A stretch of DNA of 64,000 nt from the NCBI GenBank assembly GCA_937868765.1, contig CALMNL010000005.1, positions 248,001 through 312,000 of the forward strand, read 5' to 3'. Positions within the stretch are counted from its first letter, which is position 1, and the number at the start of each line of letters is the position of its first letter. This DNA is from an uncultured Desulfatitalea sp. GTDB lineage: Bacteria > Desulfobacterota > Desulfobacteria > Desulfobacterales > Desulfosarcinaceae. This document shows positions 23,928 through 35,132 of the stretch, in pieces. The position numbers and the translations under genes are program-made. The notes beneath the pieces were generated by a model. It was given only the letters and a program-made list of their open reading frames with translations, ran no database searches and was not told the origin of the DNA.

Positions 23928-25637
23928 ATGGGTTTGAACGGCATGCGACGCATGCTCTCTCTTCTGCTGCTCATCGTGATCGTCGCTTCGCCGGCCTTTG
24001 CCCAAGAGCCCCGCAAGGTGCTGGTCCTGCATGCCGGCCATCAGGGCCGGGAGTGGACCGACCACATCAGTGCAGGCATCCGTTCCGTCTTCGTCCCCTT
24101 CGAACGCGATATCCATCTTTATTTCGAGTACATGGATGTCCAGCGCAACGATCGGCCGGATTATTTGCCGGCGCTGGCCGATTTCCTGGGGTTCAAATTC
24201 AAAGCGACCCGATTCGATGTGGTGATTGCCGTGGACGATGCGGCCCTGGATTTTGTGCGCAAGCATGGGGCCGCCTTCGTTCCCAACACGCCCATTATCT
24301 TTTGCGGTGTCGACTGGAACGAATCCGGACCGCCGCCCCTGGGTGCCAACGAAACCGGCGTGATCGAACAGGTCGGCCACCAGGCCACGCTCAGCGTCAT
24401 GCTCCAGCTGCATCCCCGCTGCCGGCGGATTCTTTTCCTGTTGAATAAGGAAGACCTCCACGAGATGTTCGTGGACCAGTTGAAATCGATGCTGGCCCTG
24501 CTCGAACCCCAGGTGGCCGTGGAGGTCTGGCGCGACGCGGATCGCACCGAGTTGCCGGCCCGATTGGTGGGGTTGTCCGCCGAGGACCTGATTTACCTGC
24601 TGGCCTTCGAACATGAACAGGGGGTTTCCGATGCAGCGGCCGACGACTTGATCCGTCTGGTGGTGCGCTGGTCGCCGGCGCCGGTCTACAGCCCCCTGGA
24701 GTTCTATCTGGGCAAGGGGAGCGTGGGCGGCATGATCACCTCCGGATACCGGCAGGGGGAGCTGGCCGCCCAGATGGCGCTGCGCGTTCTTTCGGGTCAG
24801 CCCGTCAAAGAGATCGCGCCGGTGACGCGCAGCCCCAACCAGTACATGTTCGACGGCCGCAAACTGGAGCAGTACCATATCAAAACGACCCAGCTGCCGC
24901 CGGGCAGCGAAGTCATCAATGCGCAACCCCTGTTCTGGAACCGCCACGGCATGCTTTTCCTGGGTGTGGCGGTCGGGTTGCTGGTGGTGGCGGTCATCCT
25001 GCTGGGCTTCATGCTGCGCCAGAAAGATAAAGAGCGCCTGCTGGCCCAAAACAACCTGGAGCTGGACGGGCGTGTCAAGGAGAAGTCGGCGCAACTGTTG
25101 CTGGCCAGCCAGCGGCTGAAAAAGCAATCACTGGTGGACGGCATCACCGGTATGCCCAACCGCCGGCACATCTTTCAACGCCTGTCCGAAGAGATCAAGA
25201 AAGCCCAACGGTATCGCCAGCCGCTGTGCATCATGCTGTTCGATATCGACGGATTCAAAACGATCAACGAGCAATACGGATACCTCACCGGCGACAAGGT
25301 GCTGCGCGACGTGGGCCAGACCATCCGGCGCAGCCTGCGGGAGATCGACCTGGTGGGCCGCTATGGGGGCGAGGAGTTTCTCGTGGTGATGCCCAGCACC
25401 CCCATCGATATGGCCCAGCATTCGGCGGCCCGCATCCGCCGCAATATCCAGGCGCTGCAATGGGAGCAGGGCCAGGTGCGCGCCACCGTCAGCGGCGGCC
25501 TGGCCCAGGCCGCCGACCACTCGCCTGCCGATCTCATCGCCACGGCCGATCAACGCGTGCGCGCCGCCAAGCAGTTGGGCGGCGACTGCATCATCGCCGA
25601 CGACGCCGCCGCGGCTGCGGATGGGGCGGCCTCCTGA
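23928..25637 (+). CDS. Membrane diguanylate cyclase with periplasmic ABC-type ligand-binding domain
   Basis: A 569-residue receptor making cyclic di-GMP. Order: signal peptide (about 1-26), periplasmic ABC substrate-binding-like domain (about 28-325), one membrane helix (about 332-355, LFLGVAVGLLVVAVILLGFML), short coiled coil, GGDEF domain (about 395-560). The active site is GRYGGEEF at about 476-483, and an inhibitory I-site REID stands exactly five residues before it, so product inhibition is expected. It follows the reductase by 9 bases and may be co-transcribed. The ligand is unknown. Confidence 0.88.
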   Translation: MGLNGMRRMLSLLLLIVIVASPAFAQEPRKVLVLHAGHQGREWTDHISAGIRSVFVPFERDIHLYFEYMDVQRNDRPDYLPALADFLGFKFKATRFDVVIAVDDAALDFVRKHGAAFVPNTPIIFCGVDWNESGPPPLGANETGVIEQVGHQATLSVMLQLHPRCRRILFLLNKEDLHEMFVDQLKSMLALLEPQVAVEVWRDADRTELPARLVGLSAEDLIYLLAFEHEQGVSDAAADDLIRLVVRWSPAPVYSPLEFYLGKGSVGGMITSGYRQGELAAQMALRVLSGQPVKEIAPVTRSPNQYMFDGRKLEQYHIKTTQLPPGSEVINAQPLFWNRHGMLFLGVAVGLLVVAVILLGFMLRQKDKERLLAQNNLELDGRVKEKSAQLLLASQRLKKQSLVDGITGMPNRRHIFQRLSEEIKKAQRYRQPLCIMLFDIDGFKTINEQYGYLTGDKVLRDVGQTIRRSLREIDLVGRYGGEEFLVVMPSTPIDMAQHSAARIRRNIQALQWEQGQVRATVSGGLAQAADHSPADLIATADQRVRAAKQLGGDCIIADDAAAAADGAAS

Positions 25638-25763
25638 TCCTTCGAGCCGCAATAGACCCTCCCGCCACGCGGGGCTTAAACGACCGATCCGCCGCTGAAA
25701 TGGTCCGGCCGATGCCGGCCCCTTGCCTCTTACGGCCTGCGCAACGCAGCTTGCCTGCACCCG

Positions 25764-26057
25764 TTAGGGCTCATGATAAATGGGCGTGCCCAGGGCCTTC
25801 AGTTCGAACAGGCTGAAGATGCGATGGCCGTTGTAGTCCAGAACGCGCAGGTCGCTGGTTTGCTTGAGGTCGCCCAGGATGATGTCGAAATGCTTGCCGT
25901 ACTTGGTTCTCAGCCCATCCAGATCGACCTCGTAGGCGATGTACTTTTTGATGCCTTTGGCATCCATTTTTTCGACGAACCGTGGTTCAACGAACGACTC
26001 AAAGGTCGTCATCACCACGATGGGACCGGACCCAGTGAAAACAATGGCTGCTTTCAT
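25764..26057 (-). CDS. Conserved hypothetical cytosolic protein
   Basis: A 97-residue soluble protein starting MKAAIVFTGSGPIVVMTTFE, with AAGGAGA 6 bases upstream of the ATG at 26057. The pattern (FTGSGPIVVMT, IKKYIAYEVDL, FDIILGDLKQTSDLRVLDYNGHRIFSLFE) looks like a small alpha/beta protein often annotated only as cytosolic protein in sulfate reducers. No catalytic motif. The frame extends to 26240 but the added part is unlike a protein. It is divergent from uvrA. Confidence 0.7.
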   Translation of the reverse strand: MKAAIVFTGSGPIVVMTTFESFVEPRFVEKMDAKGIKKYIAYEVDLDGLRTKYGKHFDIILGDLKQTSDLRVLDYNGHRIFSLFELKALGTPIYHEP

Positions 26058-26379
26058 GGCGCTCTCCTTTCGTCTAAATAAGTTCATCTCGGGGGGATAG
26101 ATCTGGCACGCCGAACAATAACTGTTTCGGGACGCTGCAATGCCCAAAGCAGGATGATCTTGGGCAGGACCGCAGGTGCCGCCGAAGGCAGGAGGAGGTG
26201 TGAAAAGGGTCCGGCGCTTTGGGCAATGCGGGCGATGCACAAATATAATGCCGCCCCCCGGCGGTTACAATAGAACCAACCAGAGAAAAGTGGGCCCGGT
26301 GCGTCCGGGCGCATCCTGCTTATATTGGTCCTGTTTTGAACCCCATTGGAACTTGAATCGCATGAAGCAGGACCGCACC
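26058..26379. other. Intergenic region between divergent genes, upstream of uvrA
   Basis: 322 bases without a convincing gene. A TATAAT at 26244-26249 on the plus strand, with TTGGGC 19 bases upstream, is the only promoter-like signal for uvrA and is weak. No clear SOS box was recognised. Confidence 0.3.
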
Positions 26380-29300
26380 ATGGCGCATAGCATTCGCGTT
26401 CGCAACGCCCGCCAGCACAATCTCAAGGGCTTGGATATCGATATCCCCCTGAACCGCATCACGGTGATTACCGGCGTGAGCGGCTCGGGCAAGTCGTCCC
26501 TGGCCTTCGACACTCTCTACGCCGAGGGCCAGCGGCGCTACGTGGAAACCTTTTCGCCCTACGCCCGCCAGTTCATGGACCGTATGGACCGGCCCCAGGC
26601 GGACCAGATCCTGGGGGTGCCGCCGGCCATCGCCATCGACCGCAAAGACCCGGTGCGCACGTCGCGCTCCACGGTGGGCACCATGACCGAGCTTACCGAC
26701 TATGTGAAGCTGCTCTTCGCCCGCCAGGGGGTGCTCCATTGCCGGCAGTGCGGCCGGCCGGTGCGGCCCGATACCCCCGAGCAGATCTGGCAGGCCTTGC
26801 AGGCCCAGGCATTGGATCACCGCCTGACCCTCACCTTCCCCTGGGCGATGGGCGAGGATCCGGCCGCCTCGCGCAAAAAGCTGCTGCGCCAGGGATATGA
26901 CCGGCTTTGGGTCCAGGGCGCCGTTCAGGAATTGAACGCCGAATCGCCCCTGGATCCGGGGCTCGCCCTGGATGTGGTGGCCGACCGCGTGCAGATCAAA
27001 GCCGACCAGCGGCAGCGCGTCATCGATTCGCTGGAAATGGCCTTGCGCCTGGGCAGCGGCCGCACCGATGCCTGGATCGACGACGGCCGCCGCCTGGCCT
27101 TTTCCGATCGCCTGCACTGCGCCCAGTGCGATATCGCTTACGTCGCGCCCCTGCCCAATCTCTTTTCGTTCAACAGCCCCATCGGCGCCTGCGAAAAGTG
27201 CCGGGGCTTCGGCCGGGTGATCGACATGGACCTGGACTTGATCATCCCCGACCCCGGCCGCTCTCTGGCCCAGGGCGCCATCAAACCCTTCGGCGGCGAG
27301 GCCGAGGGCCGCTTCGAGTACCGCGATCTCTCGGAATTCTGCCAGCGCCGGCGCATTCCCCTGAACCGGCCCTTTCAGGAGTTGGACGAGGCGCAGCGCC
27401 GCGCCATCATTGACGGCGACAAGAAGTACTACGGCATCCGCGGCTACTTCGAATGGCTGGAAGGGCGCACCTACAAGATGCATGTGCGCGTCTTTCTCTC
27501 TCGCTACCGCAGCTACAATCTCTGCCCGGCGTGCCACGGCATGCGCTTCAAGCCCGAAACGCTGCTCTACCGGGTCGAGGGCAAGCACATCGCCGAGGTC
27601 TATGCCCTCAATGTGGATCAGGCCCTGGATTTCTTCCAGGATCTGGCCGCCCGGGGCTGGGACGAGGCCACGGCCCTGGTGCTGGAAGAGATCCTGAACC
27701 GCCTGCGTTTTCTCCAGGACGTGGGCCTGGGATATCTCACCCTGGACCGCCAGTCGCGCACCCTGTCGGGCGGCGAGGTGCAACGCGTGGCCCTGGCTTC
27801 GGCCCTGGGGGCTGCGCTGGTCAACTCGCTCTACGTGCTCGACGAACCCAGCATCGGCCTGCATCCCCGGGACAACGAGCGGTTGATCCGCATCCTGCAG
27901 CGGCTGCGCGATTTGCCCAACACCATCGTGGTGGTGGAGCACGACCCGGCCATCATCCGGGCGGCGGATTACCTGCTCGACATGGGCCCCCAGGCCGGCG
28001 AGCAGGGGGGGCAGGTGATGTACTTCGGGCCGGCGCAGCAGATCGGCGGATCGCTCACCGGCCGCTACCTCTCCGGCGCACTGCGGATTTCCAGGCCGGC
28101 CGAGCGGCGCCGGCCCGAGCGCGGCCATTGGCTCACCATCCGAGGGGCGGCGGAAAACAACCTCAAGCAGATCGACGCGGCCATTCCCCTGGGGCTCATG
28201 GTCTGCCTCACCGGTGTGAGCGGCTCGGGCAAGTCCACCCTGGCCGAAGAGATCCTCTTCAAGGGGCTCAAGCGCTTGAAAGGCCAGGGCGAAGGCCGGC
28301 CGGGGCGCTTCGCGACCATCGAGGGCGGTGAGGCCATCGCAGAAGTGGAGCTGGTGGACCAGCGGCCCATCGGCCGCACGCCCCGGGCCAACGTGCTGAC
28401 TTATACCAAGGCCATGGACCCCATTCGCAAACTGCTGGCCGATACCGCGGCGGCCCGGGAGAAAGGCTTCGGCCCCGGCACCTTCTCCTTCAACGTGGCC
28501 GGCGGTCGCTGCGACACCTGCGACGGCGAGGGCTTCGAAGTGGTGGAGATGCAGTTTCTCTCCGACGTTCTCATCTCCTGCCCCGACTGCCAGGGCCGGC
28601 GCTTCAAGCCCGAAGTACTGGAAGTCTTCTACCGGGAGCGCAATATCCACCAGATCCTGGAGTTGACCGTGGACCAGGCCCTGGATTTCTTCGCCGACCA
28701 GCCCAAGGTCCGAACGGCATTGAAACCGCTGTCGGATGTGGGCCTGGGCTACCTGCGCCTGGGCCAGCCCATCTCCACCTTTTCCGGCGGCGAGGCCCAG
28801 CGGCTCAAGCTCTCCCGCTTCCTGGGCGAACGCGGCCGGAGCCGGCTGCTGATCTTCGACGAACCCACCACCGGCCTGCATTTCGCCGACATCAGCATTT
28901 TGCTGGCTGTGCTCCAGCGCCTGGTGGATGCCGGCAACACCCTGCTGGTCATCGAGCACAACCTGGACGTGATCAAGGCCGCCGACTGGGTCATCGACCT
29001 GGGGCCCGAAGGGGGCGACGCGGGCGGTCGAATCGTGGCCGCCGGCCCGCCCGAAGCGGTGGCCGCCGCGGCCGGATCGCACACCGGCCGCTACCTGCGG
29101 CCTTACCTGGAAGACAGGGCCGCGGCGTTTCCCATGGCCGCGGCGGCGCTGCCGGCCCCCACCCTGAACGGTCACGCCATCCATGTGCGCGGGGCCCGGG
29201 AGCACAACCTCAAGGACCTGAGCCTGGCCATTCCCCACAACCAGCTGGTGGTGCTCACCGGCGTGAGCGGTTCGGGCAAGTCCACCCTGGCCTTCGACAT

Positions 29301-31683
29301 TCTCTTCGCCGAAGGCCAGCGCCGCTACCTGGAGAGCCTGGCGCCCTACGTGCGGCAGTACATGAAGATCCTGGAGCGGCCCGAGGTGGACCTGGTGACC
29401 GGCCTGTCGCCCACGGTGGCCATCGAGCAGCGCATCAGCCACACCAGCCGGCGCTCCACGGTGGCCACGCTCACGGAAGTCTACCACTTCCTGCGCCTGA
29501 TGTTCGCCAAGCTGGGCACGCCCCACTGCCCGGGCTGCCACCGGCCGTTGACCCGCCAGACCGCCACGGCCCTGGGGGATCAGATCGCGGCCCGCTACCG
29601 CGGGCGAGAAGTACTGCTGCTGGCGCCCAAAGTCTCGGGCCGCAAGGGCTTTCACAAGGAGGTGCTCGGCCGGGCCCTCAAATTGGGCTTCGACCGGGCG
29701 CGCATCGACGGCCGCATCGAGGCGGTCACGCCGGGCATGGCCCTCTCCCGCTTCAAGGACCACTCCATCGATCTGGTGGTGGGCAGGATGCCCGGCGGGC
29801 GCGGCGCCCGGGCCCGGCTCGCTGCCCTGATCGACACGGCCCTGAAGGAGGGCGACGGCAGCCTGATCCTCTTCGATCCCAACGACGGCAGCGAAGAGAT
29901 CTTCAGCCTGCACGGCCGCTGCCCTTCGTGCGGCACCGGCGCAGTGCAGGGCGACCCGCGGCTCTTCTCGTTCAACTCCCCCCGGGGCGCCTGCCCCCAA
30001 TGCGACGGCCTGGGGGTGGTGGGGGTGGATGAATTCGATGCAGGCGAGGGGGCCCGGGTTTGCCCGGCCTGCCAGGGCAGCCGCCTTACGCCCGAAGCCC
30101 TGGCCGTCAAGGTCCAGGGGCACACCATCTGGGAGCTGGTGCGCCGGCCGGCCGAAGAACTCCAGGGCGCCTTGCAGCAGATCCGCTTTCCCGAACACCA
30201 GCAGCCCCTGGCCGCGCCCATAATGGCCGAGCTGGTCACTCGCCTGGGCCTGATGAACCGCCTGGGGCTGGGCTATCTCTCCCTGGCCCGCTCGGGCGAA
30301 ACGCTTTCCGGCGGCGAGGCCCAGCGGGTGCGCCTGGCCGCCCAGCTGGGCTCCAACCTCACCGGCGTCACCTATATCCTGGACGAACCCACCATCGGTT
30401 TGCACCCCCGGGACAACCACATCCTGGTGCAGGCCCTGGCCGAACTGCGCGACCGCGGCAACTCCATCATCGTGGTCGAGCACGATGAAGAGACCATCCG
30501 GGCCGCCGATACCCTCATCGACCTGGGCCCCGGCGCCGGCGTCCACGGCGGGCGGGTGGTGGCCATGGGCACGCTGGCCGATCTGCGCCGATCGCCGCAA
30601 TCGGTCACCGGCGCCATGCTCGACGGCGGCCGCGCCGAGGCCGCCGGCCGGCAGCGGCCCCATCGCCGCCAACCCGGCCTGGCGATCCTGGGCGCCCGGG
30701 TCAACAACCTCAGGCAGATCGACGTGCGCCTGCCCCTCAACCGCCTGGTGGCCGTCACCGGCGTGAGCGGCTCGGGCAAATCGAGCCTGGTGAAGGGCAC
30801 CGTCTACCAGGGGCTGCACCGCTTGCTGCGGGGCCAGCCCCTGGGCGACGACCTGTGCCGGGAGATCACCGGCTGGCAGGCCCTGACCCGGGTGCTGGAG
30901 GTGGATCACACGCCCATCGGCCGCACGCCGCGCTCGGTGCCGGCCTCCTACGTGGGGTTCCTCACCGAGATCCGCAATCTCTTCGCCCAGACCCCCGAAG
31001 CCCGCAGCCGGGGCTACGGCCCCGCGCGCTTCTCGTTCAACGTGGAAGAGGGGCGCTGCCCGGCCTGCAAGGGTCAGGGCCGGCCCAAGGTGGAGATGGC
31101 CTTCCTGCCCGATGTCTACGTACCCTGCGAGGTGTGCGCCGGCCGCCGCTTCAATGCCGAAACCCTGGCCGTGCGCTACAAGGGCAGGACCGTGGCCGAT
31201 GTGCTGGCCATGACTTTCGCCGAGGCCCTGCAGTTCTTCTCGGCCATTCCGCGCCTGCGTCAGGCGCTGCAGTTCGTCTGCGACATCGGCCTGGGCTACC
31301 TGCAGCTGGGCCAGCCCAGTCCCACCCTGTCCGGCGGCGAAGCCCAGCGCATCAAACTCTCCAAAGAGATGGCCCAGCGCAGCGCGGGCGCCGCCCTCTA
31401 CATCCTCGACGAACCCACCACCGGCCTGCATCCGGCCGATGTGCAGCTGCTCATCGACGTGCTCCAGAACCTGGTCGATCAGGGCCACACCGTCGTGGTC
31501 ATCGAGCACAACCTGGAAGTGGTCCGGGCCGCCGATTACATCATCGATCTCGGCCCCGAAGGCGGCGGCGCCGGCGGCCGGGTGGTGGCCACGGGTGCGC
31601 CCCGGGAGCTGCTGGCCAAGCCGCGGTTGTCGCACACGGCGCATTATCTGCGGAAGTATATGTGGGAAGACGCGGAAAAATGA
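26380..31683 (+). CDS. uvrA: Double-length UvrA (two UvrA modules in tandem)
   Basis: A 1767-residue protein holding two complete UvrA units, about 1-925 and 930-1767; ordinary UvrA is about 940 residues and dimerises. Four ABC Walker A loops (GVSGSGKS) occur near residues 32, 611, 961 and 1461, and four signatures (LSGGEVQ, FSGGEAQ, LSGGEAQ, LSGGEAQ) near 462, 800, 1309 and 1650. Zinc knuckles include CRQC...C in unit 1, CDTCDG and CPDC in its second half, and [22 protein letters not shown] and CEVC in unit 2. It should recognise damaged DNA as an intramolecular dimer. Start at ATG 26380 (AGGA upstream); ATG 26362 is possible. A 1852-codon frame on the other strand is a composition artefact. 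Confidence 0.92.
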   Translation: MAHSIRVRNARQHNLKGLDIDIPLNRITVITGVSGSGKSSLAFDTLYAEGQRRYVETFSPYARQFMDRMDRPQADQILGVPPAIAIDRKDPVRTSRSTVGTMTELTDYVKLLFARQGVLHCRQCGRPVRPDTPEQIWQALQAQALDHRLTLTFPWAMGEDPAASRKKLLRQGYDRLWVQGAVQELNAESPLDPGLALDVVADRVQIKADQRQRVIDSLEMALRLGSGRTDAWIDDGRRLAFSDRLHCAQCDIAYVAPLPNLFSFNSPIGACEKCRGFGRVIDMDLDLIIPDPGRSLAQGAIKPFGGEAEGRFEYRDLSEFCQRRRIPLNRPFQELDEAQRRAIIDGDKKYYGIRGYFEWLEGRTYKMHVRVFLSRYRSYNLCPACHGMRFKPETLLYRVEGKHIAEVYALNVDQALDFFQDLAARGWDEATALVLEEILNRLRFLQDVGLGYLTLDRQSRTLSGGEVQRVALASALGAALVNSLYVLDEPSIGLHPRDNERLIRILQRLRDLPNTIVVVEHDPAIIRAADYLLDMGPQAGEQGGQVMYFGPAQQIGGSLTGRYLSGALRISRPAERRRPERGHWLTIRGAAENNLKQIDAAIPLGLMVCLTGVSGSGKSTLAEEILFKGLKRLKGQGEGRPGRFATIEGGEAIAEVELVDQRPIGRTPRANVLTYTKAMDPIRKLLADTAAAREKGFGPGTFSFNVAGGRCDTCDGEGFEVVEMQFLSDVLISCPDCQGRRFKPEVLEVFYRERNIHQILELTVDQALDFFADQPKVRTALKPLSDVGLGYLRLGQPISTFSGGEAQRLKLSRFLGERGRSRLLIFDEPTTGLHFADISILLAVLQRLVDAGNTLLVIEHNLDVIKAADWVIDLGPEGGDAGGRIVAAGPPEAVAAAAGSHTGRYLRPYLEDRAAAFPMAAAALPAPTLNGHAIHVRGAREHNLKDLSLAIPHNQLVVLTGVSGSGKSTLAFDILFAEGQRRYLESLAPYVRQYMKILERPEVDLVTGLSPTVAIEQRISHTSRRSTVATLTEVYHFLRLMFAKLGTPHCPGCHRPLTRQTATALGDQIAARYRGREVLLLAPKVSGRKGFHKEVLGRALKLGFDRARIDGRIEAVTPGMALSRFKDHSIDLVVGRMPGGRGARARLAALIDTALKEGDGSLILFDPNDGSEEIFSLHGRCPSCGTGAVQGDPRLFSFNSPRGACPQCDGLGVVGVDEFDAGEGARVCPACQGSRLTPEALAVKVQGHTIWELVRRPAEELQGALQQIRFPEHQQPLAAPIMAELVTRLGLMNRLGLGYLSLARSGETLSGGEAQRVRLAAQLGSNLTGVTYILDEPTIGLHPRDNHILVQALAELRDRGNSIIVVEHDEETIRAADTLIDLGPGAGVHGGRVVAMGTLADLRRSPQSVTGAMLDGGRAEAAGRQRPHRRQPGLAILGARVNNLRQIDVRLPLNRLVAVTGVSGSGKSSLVKGTVYQGLHRLLRGQPLGDDLCREITGWQALTRVLEVDHTPIGRTPRSVPASYVGFLTEIRNLFAQTPEARSRGYGPARFSFNVEEGRCPACKGQGRPKVEMAFLPDVYVPCEVCAGRRFNAETLAVRYKGRTVADVLAMTFAEALQFFSAIPRLRQALQFVCDIGLGYLQLGQPSPTLSGGEAQRIKLSKEMAQRSAGAALYILDEPTTGLHPADVQLLIDVLQNLVDQGHTVVVIEHNLEVVRAADYIIDLGPEGGGAGGRVVATGAPRELLAKPRLSHTAHYLRKYMWEDAEK

Positions 31684-31901
31684 CTTTACACCCTGACACA
31701 AAAGCTGACGTCGTTTTTTCCGGGTCGATGGTGCCCACCATCCGGGGCCCATGGCCTGCATTTCAAAAACAAAAATGATAACAGGATGATACAACCACAG
31801 ACCACCTCCTTTCCAAACCTGGTACGGCGATTGCTCAAGTCCAAGCGGGATAGACTGGACGGCGGACGCCTGTTGCACGGCCTGGACGGAAAGGAGACGG
31901 C

Positions 31902-33605
31902 ATGAACACGTTGGAGAAGCTCGGTCTGGTGGCGCATCTGCTCAAATGGCGAATGACTTGGAATCGGGTGGATCTGGACTACAAGCCCCCAGGGGTGGTC
32001 CATCCCAGGTTCATGAGCGCCCGGGAGGCGGTGCGCCTGATACCGGACGGCGCCACGACCTTTTCCTGCGGCATGGCGGCCAACGCGCCGCCCAAGGTGT
32101 GGTTCTGCGCCATCGCACGATCTTTTGAGGAGACCGGCCACCCCCGGGGGTTGACCCATGTGATCGTGGGGGCCCAGGGCGGGCGCGGCCGGGTTCCGGG
32201 AACCGTCGAAGAGTTGGGCCGCGAAGGGTGCGTGGTGCGGTTCGTCGCCGGCCATCATGAGACCGTGAAATCGATGCTGCAGCTGGCCCACAAGGGCGCG
32301 GTGGAACTGCACACCCTGCCCCAGGGCATCGAAACCCTGCTCATCGAGGCCCAAAGCCGGGGAATCTTCGAACTGGAGAGCGAAACCGGAGTAGGGACCT
32401 TCCTCGATCCGCGGGTGGGCCACGGCTCCCTGGTGGTGCCCGGCCGGGGGCAGAGCCTGGTGACAGCGGCCGGCGACCGGCTGCGCTACCGCCTGCCCAA
32501 AATCGAGGTGGCCTTTTTCGTGGCGCCGGCCGCCGATGCCGAGGGCAACATCTATATCCGCAACTGCTCCCTGTATACCGAGAGCTACGAAGCGGCCCTG
32601 GCGGCCAGGGCCAACGGGGGCAGGGTGCTGGTGAGCGTGGCCGAAATCGTCGACACGCAGCCCGGTGATATATTCCTGCCGGCGGACAAGGTGGATGCCA
32701 TCGCGGTGCATCCGTTGAACGAGCAGGTGAGCTCCGTACGCCAGCGCAAGTACTGGAAGATGTTCACCGAGTGCGCCCAAGAAGATCTGGACCGATCCAT
32801 GGAGAAGCTGCGCTTCGCCAACCGGGTCCTGGGGATCACGCCCAAACGCGGTGCGGTGGACAATGCTCTGGCGCGCCTGGCGGCCGATGTCTTCACCCGT
32901 TATGTGCGCAAGTGCTGCAACATCATCGTGGGCGTCGGCCTGCCCGAAGAGGTGGCCCGGCTGATCTACGAAGGCGGTCTTTACAAGGATGTGACCTTCA
33001 TGTCCGAAACCGGTGTGGTGGGCGGCCTGCCGGCGCCCGGCGTTTTCTTCGGGGCGGCGGTGAACCCCAAGGAGATCATGTCGTCGGCCCAGGTCTTCCA
33101 CCTGTGCTATGAGCAATTGGATGCCGCGCTGCTCGGCATCCTGGAGGCCGACAGCCAGGGTAACCTCAATGTCTCCCGGCGGGGCGACGGCCCCCTCGAT
33201 TATGTGGGGCCGGGCGGCTTCCCGGACTTCTGCGCGGCGGCCGACACCATCGTCTTCGTCGGCAGCTGGATGGCCCACGGTCGCCTGGAGATCGAGGACG
33301 GCCGCCTGACGATCGTGCAACCGGGGCAGCACAAGTTCATCGACCGGGTCAGCGAGATCACCATGAGCGGCGAACAGGCGCTGAAGAAGAACAAGACGGT
33401 GCTCTACGTCACCAACGTCGGCGTTTTCCAGCTGACCCACCGGGGCATGACCCTTATCCAGGTGATGCCCGGCATCGATATCCAGAAGGATATCCTGGAG
33501 GCCTGTCCCATGCGCGTGGTGCTGCCCGAGGACGGGCCGGTGCCGGTCACCGAGGCCGCCATCGTCACCGGAGAGGGGTTCAAATTGCACTGGCAGAATT
33601 GTTGA
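31902..33605 (+). CDS. Family I CoA-transferase (acetate/propionate CoA-transferase-like)
   Basis: A 567-residue fused alpha-beta CoA-transferase that should move CoA between short acyl groups. The N-terminal half has FSCGMAANAPPKVW and VGAQGGRGR; the beta half carries the catalytic Glu369 in MSETGVVGGLPAPG, the equivalent of the Glu that forms the glutamyl-CoA intermediate in YdiF/Pct-type enzymes. The length is a little above YdiF. The start has AAGGAGA 7 bases upstream. It is a single-gene unit ending in a GC hairpin. The substrate cannot be told. Confidence 0.85.
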   Translation: MNTLEKLGLVAHLLKWRMTWNRVDLDYKPPGVVHPRFMSAREAVRLIPDGATTFSCGMAANAPPKVWFCAIARSFEETGHPRGLTHVIVGAQGGRGRVPGTVEELGREGCVVRFVAGHHETVKSMLQLAHKGAVELHTLPQGIETLLIEAQSRGIFELESETGVGTFLDPRVGHGSLVVPGRGQSLVTAAGDRLRYRLPKIEVAFFVAPAADAEGNIYIRNCSLYTESYEAALAARANGGRVLVSVAEIVDTQPGDIFLPADKVDAIAVHPLNEQVSSVRQRKYWKMFTECAQEDLDRSMEKLRFANRVLGITPKRGAVDNALARLAADVFTRYVRKCCNIIVGVGLPEEVARLIYEGGLYKDVTFMSETGVVGGLPAPGVFFGAAVNPKEIMSSAQVFHLCYEQLDAALLGILEADSQGNLNVSRRGDGPLDYVGPGGFPDFCAAADTIVFVGSWMAHGRLEIEDGRLTIVQPGQHKFIDRVSEITMSGEQALKKNKTVLYVTNVGVFQLTHRGMTLIQVMPGIDIQKDILEACPMRVVLPEDGPVPVTEAAIVTGEGFKLHWQNC

Positions 33606-33613
33606 AATGAACC

Positions 33614-33635
33614 GGGGCGGCCGGCCTCCCGCCCC
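33614..33635 (+). terminator. GC hairpin after the CoA-transferase gene
   Basis: GGGGCGG and CCGCCCC form a 7-bp stem with an 8-base loop starting 9 bases after the stop codon. No T-run directly follows, so it is a weak terminator candidate. Confidence 0.35.
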
Positions 33636-33638
33636 GCA

Positions 33639-33667
33639 TTGACATCCCCCTGCGTTTTTGAAATATT
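33639..33667 (+). promoter_or_regulatory. Possible promoter of the TPR lipoprotein gene
   Basis: TTGACA (33639-33644), 17 bases, AATATT (33662-33667), about 40 bases before the gene start. The -10 is only a partial match. Confidence 0.35.
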
Positions 33668-33706
33668 CCGTCGCCTCGGTTTGTTGAATGTTTACCTCCA
33701 GGAGGG

Positions 33707-34837
33707 ATGCCTGCCTTGTACCGTCCGCTCTCGCTGCTATTTTTGGTGATGGCCCTCGCGCCGCTGGCCGGCTGCGGCGGGCTTTTTTACCCGTCCATTG
33801 CCGCCGACTACCAGCGGACGCTTCAAATCTACGAAGCCGGCGGGTCCTATGAACGGGTGATCCGGGACTGCAATAAGGGGCGCCGGGATATTGCCGCCTT
33901 CGCCCGGCGCTGCCCCGAAGGGTCGCCTTGCCGCCAGAAGGAGAATCCCGGGGACCTGAACCTTTTGACCAGCCGGTACGATTACCTGGAAGCGGCTTCC
34001 TGCTACCGGCTGGGCCGGCTCGGGACGGCCTGGGTATTGGCCGCCAAGCCCGAGCATGAATATGACCCGGCCATGCATAAGCTGCTGGGATCCATTCATA
34101 TCGCCAGGGGCGAGAGCGAAAAAGCCGCCCGGGAGTACTTTTACCTTTTGCTTCTCGGGGACGGGGAGAGCGCGGCGGTGCTCCTGCCATCGCTGGAGGC
34201 AGACCTGGACCGCAAACCGCTGAGCTACCAGACGCCCCACCTGCTGAACCTGCGTGCCGCGCGTTACGAACGCATCAACGACACCCAGGCGGCGCTGCGC
34301 GATTATGCCGCTTCCATCAGCGTCGAACCCCGGCAGATCCACGCCTACCGCCAGCGCGCCCGGATCTTCAGCGATGGCGGTATGCCGGAAAAAGCCCTGG
34401 CCGAACTGAACACCGCGGTGTTCATCGATGGTCGTAAAAAGGCGTACAGCGATACCCGCATGGATGAGCTGCAAATCGCCGCGGTCTATTTCGAACGGGG
34501 GCGGCTGCGCCTGGCCACGAGCAACGTCGACGGGGCCATGGCCGATTTCGCCGCAGCGGCCCGCAAGAGCAAAGATCCCCGGCAGGCGGCCCGGGTGAAC
34601 TTCGAAATCGGCCAGATCCATGAAAGCACCGGCAACCTGGACCTGGCCATCGCCTCCTACAAAAAGGCCGCCGATCTGCCCGGCTTCGGCGATCCGTGGT
34701 ACCGCATGGCCATCTGCTATGCCCAGAACAGCATGCCCAGAGAGTCCAAGGATGCGCTGGTCACCCTGGCCCGTATCGACCGGGAGAAGTCGGAGACCCT
34801 GGCGCAGTCGCTCAAGGAGATGGAGCTGTTGAAGTAG
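33707..34837 (+). CDS. TPR-repeat lipoprotein
   Basis: A 376-residue outer-envelope lipoprotein. The signal peptide ends in the lipobox LAGC (Cys22), followed by Gly. The mature part contains repeated helical pairs typical of TPRs, clear around 175-330 (AARYERINDTQAALRDYAAS, EKALAELNTAVFID, GNLDLAIASYKKAADLPG). GGAGGG directly abuts the ATG at 33707, so the TTG three codons on may be the true start. It probably acts as a scaffold in the cell envelope; no partner is apparent. Converges with the tautomerase gene. Confidence 0.82.
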   Translation: MPALYRPLSLLFLVMALAPLAGCGGLFYPSIAADYQRTLQIYEAGGSYERVIRDCNKGRRDIAAFARRCPEGSPCRQKENPGDLNLLTSRYDYLEAASCYRLGRLGTAWVLAAKPEHEYDPAMHKLLGSIHIARGESEKAAREYFYLLLLGDGESAAVLLPSLEADLDRKPLSYQTPHLLNLRAARYERINDTQAALRDYAASISVEPRQIHAYRQRARIFSDGGMPEKALAELNTAVFIDGRKKAYSDTRMDELQIAAVYFERGRLRLATSNVDGAMADFAAAARKSKDPRQAARVNFEIGQIHESTGNLDLAIASYKKAADLPGFGDPWYRMAICYAQNSMPRESKDALVTLARIDREKSETLAQSLKEMELLK

Positions 34838-34846
34838 CCGCGGCGC

Positions 34847-35050
34847 CTATGCGCCCCGTTTGCGGCGCGCCGTCACCGATTCGCCGCCGATGCCCCAGTT
34901 GTCCGTGGGGACCTCTTCGATGATCACCACCGTGGTGGCCGGGTTCTTGCCCAGCACCTGCTGGAGCAGCCGGGTGACGCCGGCGATCACTTCCGCCTTC
35001 TTCTCGCTGGTTACGCCTTCATTGGTAATCTTGATGTTGACAAACGGCAT
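34847..35050 (-). CDS. 4-oxalocrotonate tautomerase family protein
   Basis: A 67-residue protein starting MPFVNIKIT: the Pro exposed after Met removal is the catalytic base of this superfamily. The following NEGVTSEKKAEVIAGVTRLLQQVLGK helix and VVIIEEVPTDNWGIGG strand-turn match 4-OT/DmpI-like proteins, including an active-site region with Arg further on (TARRKRG). It would keto-enol tautomerise a small 2-oxoacid. The ATG at 35050 has GGAGG 7 bases upstream. It stands alone between the TPR gene and the hydrolase-radical SAM fusion. Confidence 0.88.
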   Translation of the reverse strand: MPFVNIKITNEGVTSEKKAEVIAGVTRLLQQVLGKNPATTVVIIEEVPTDNWGIGGESVTARRKRGA

Positions 35051-35132
35051 GGTTGCGCCTCCTTGGAATAGGTATTCGAACCGGGTCATCCCACGCGCGC
35101 GGAACCGAAGCAAATGATTTTATGCGGGCGGC

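Noticed and set aside
26320-31878. 1852-codon open frame on the minus strand opposite uvrA
   Set aside because: It mirrors uvrA throughout; the high GC and codon bias of the real gene leave the antisense frame open. Its translation is rich in His, Gly and Gln with no domain motif.
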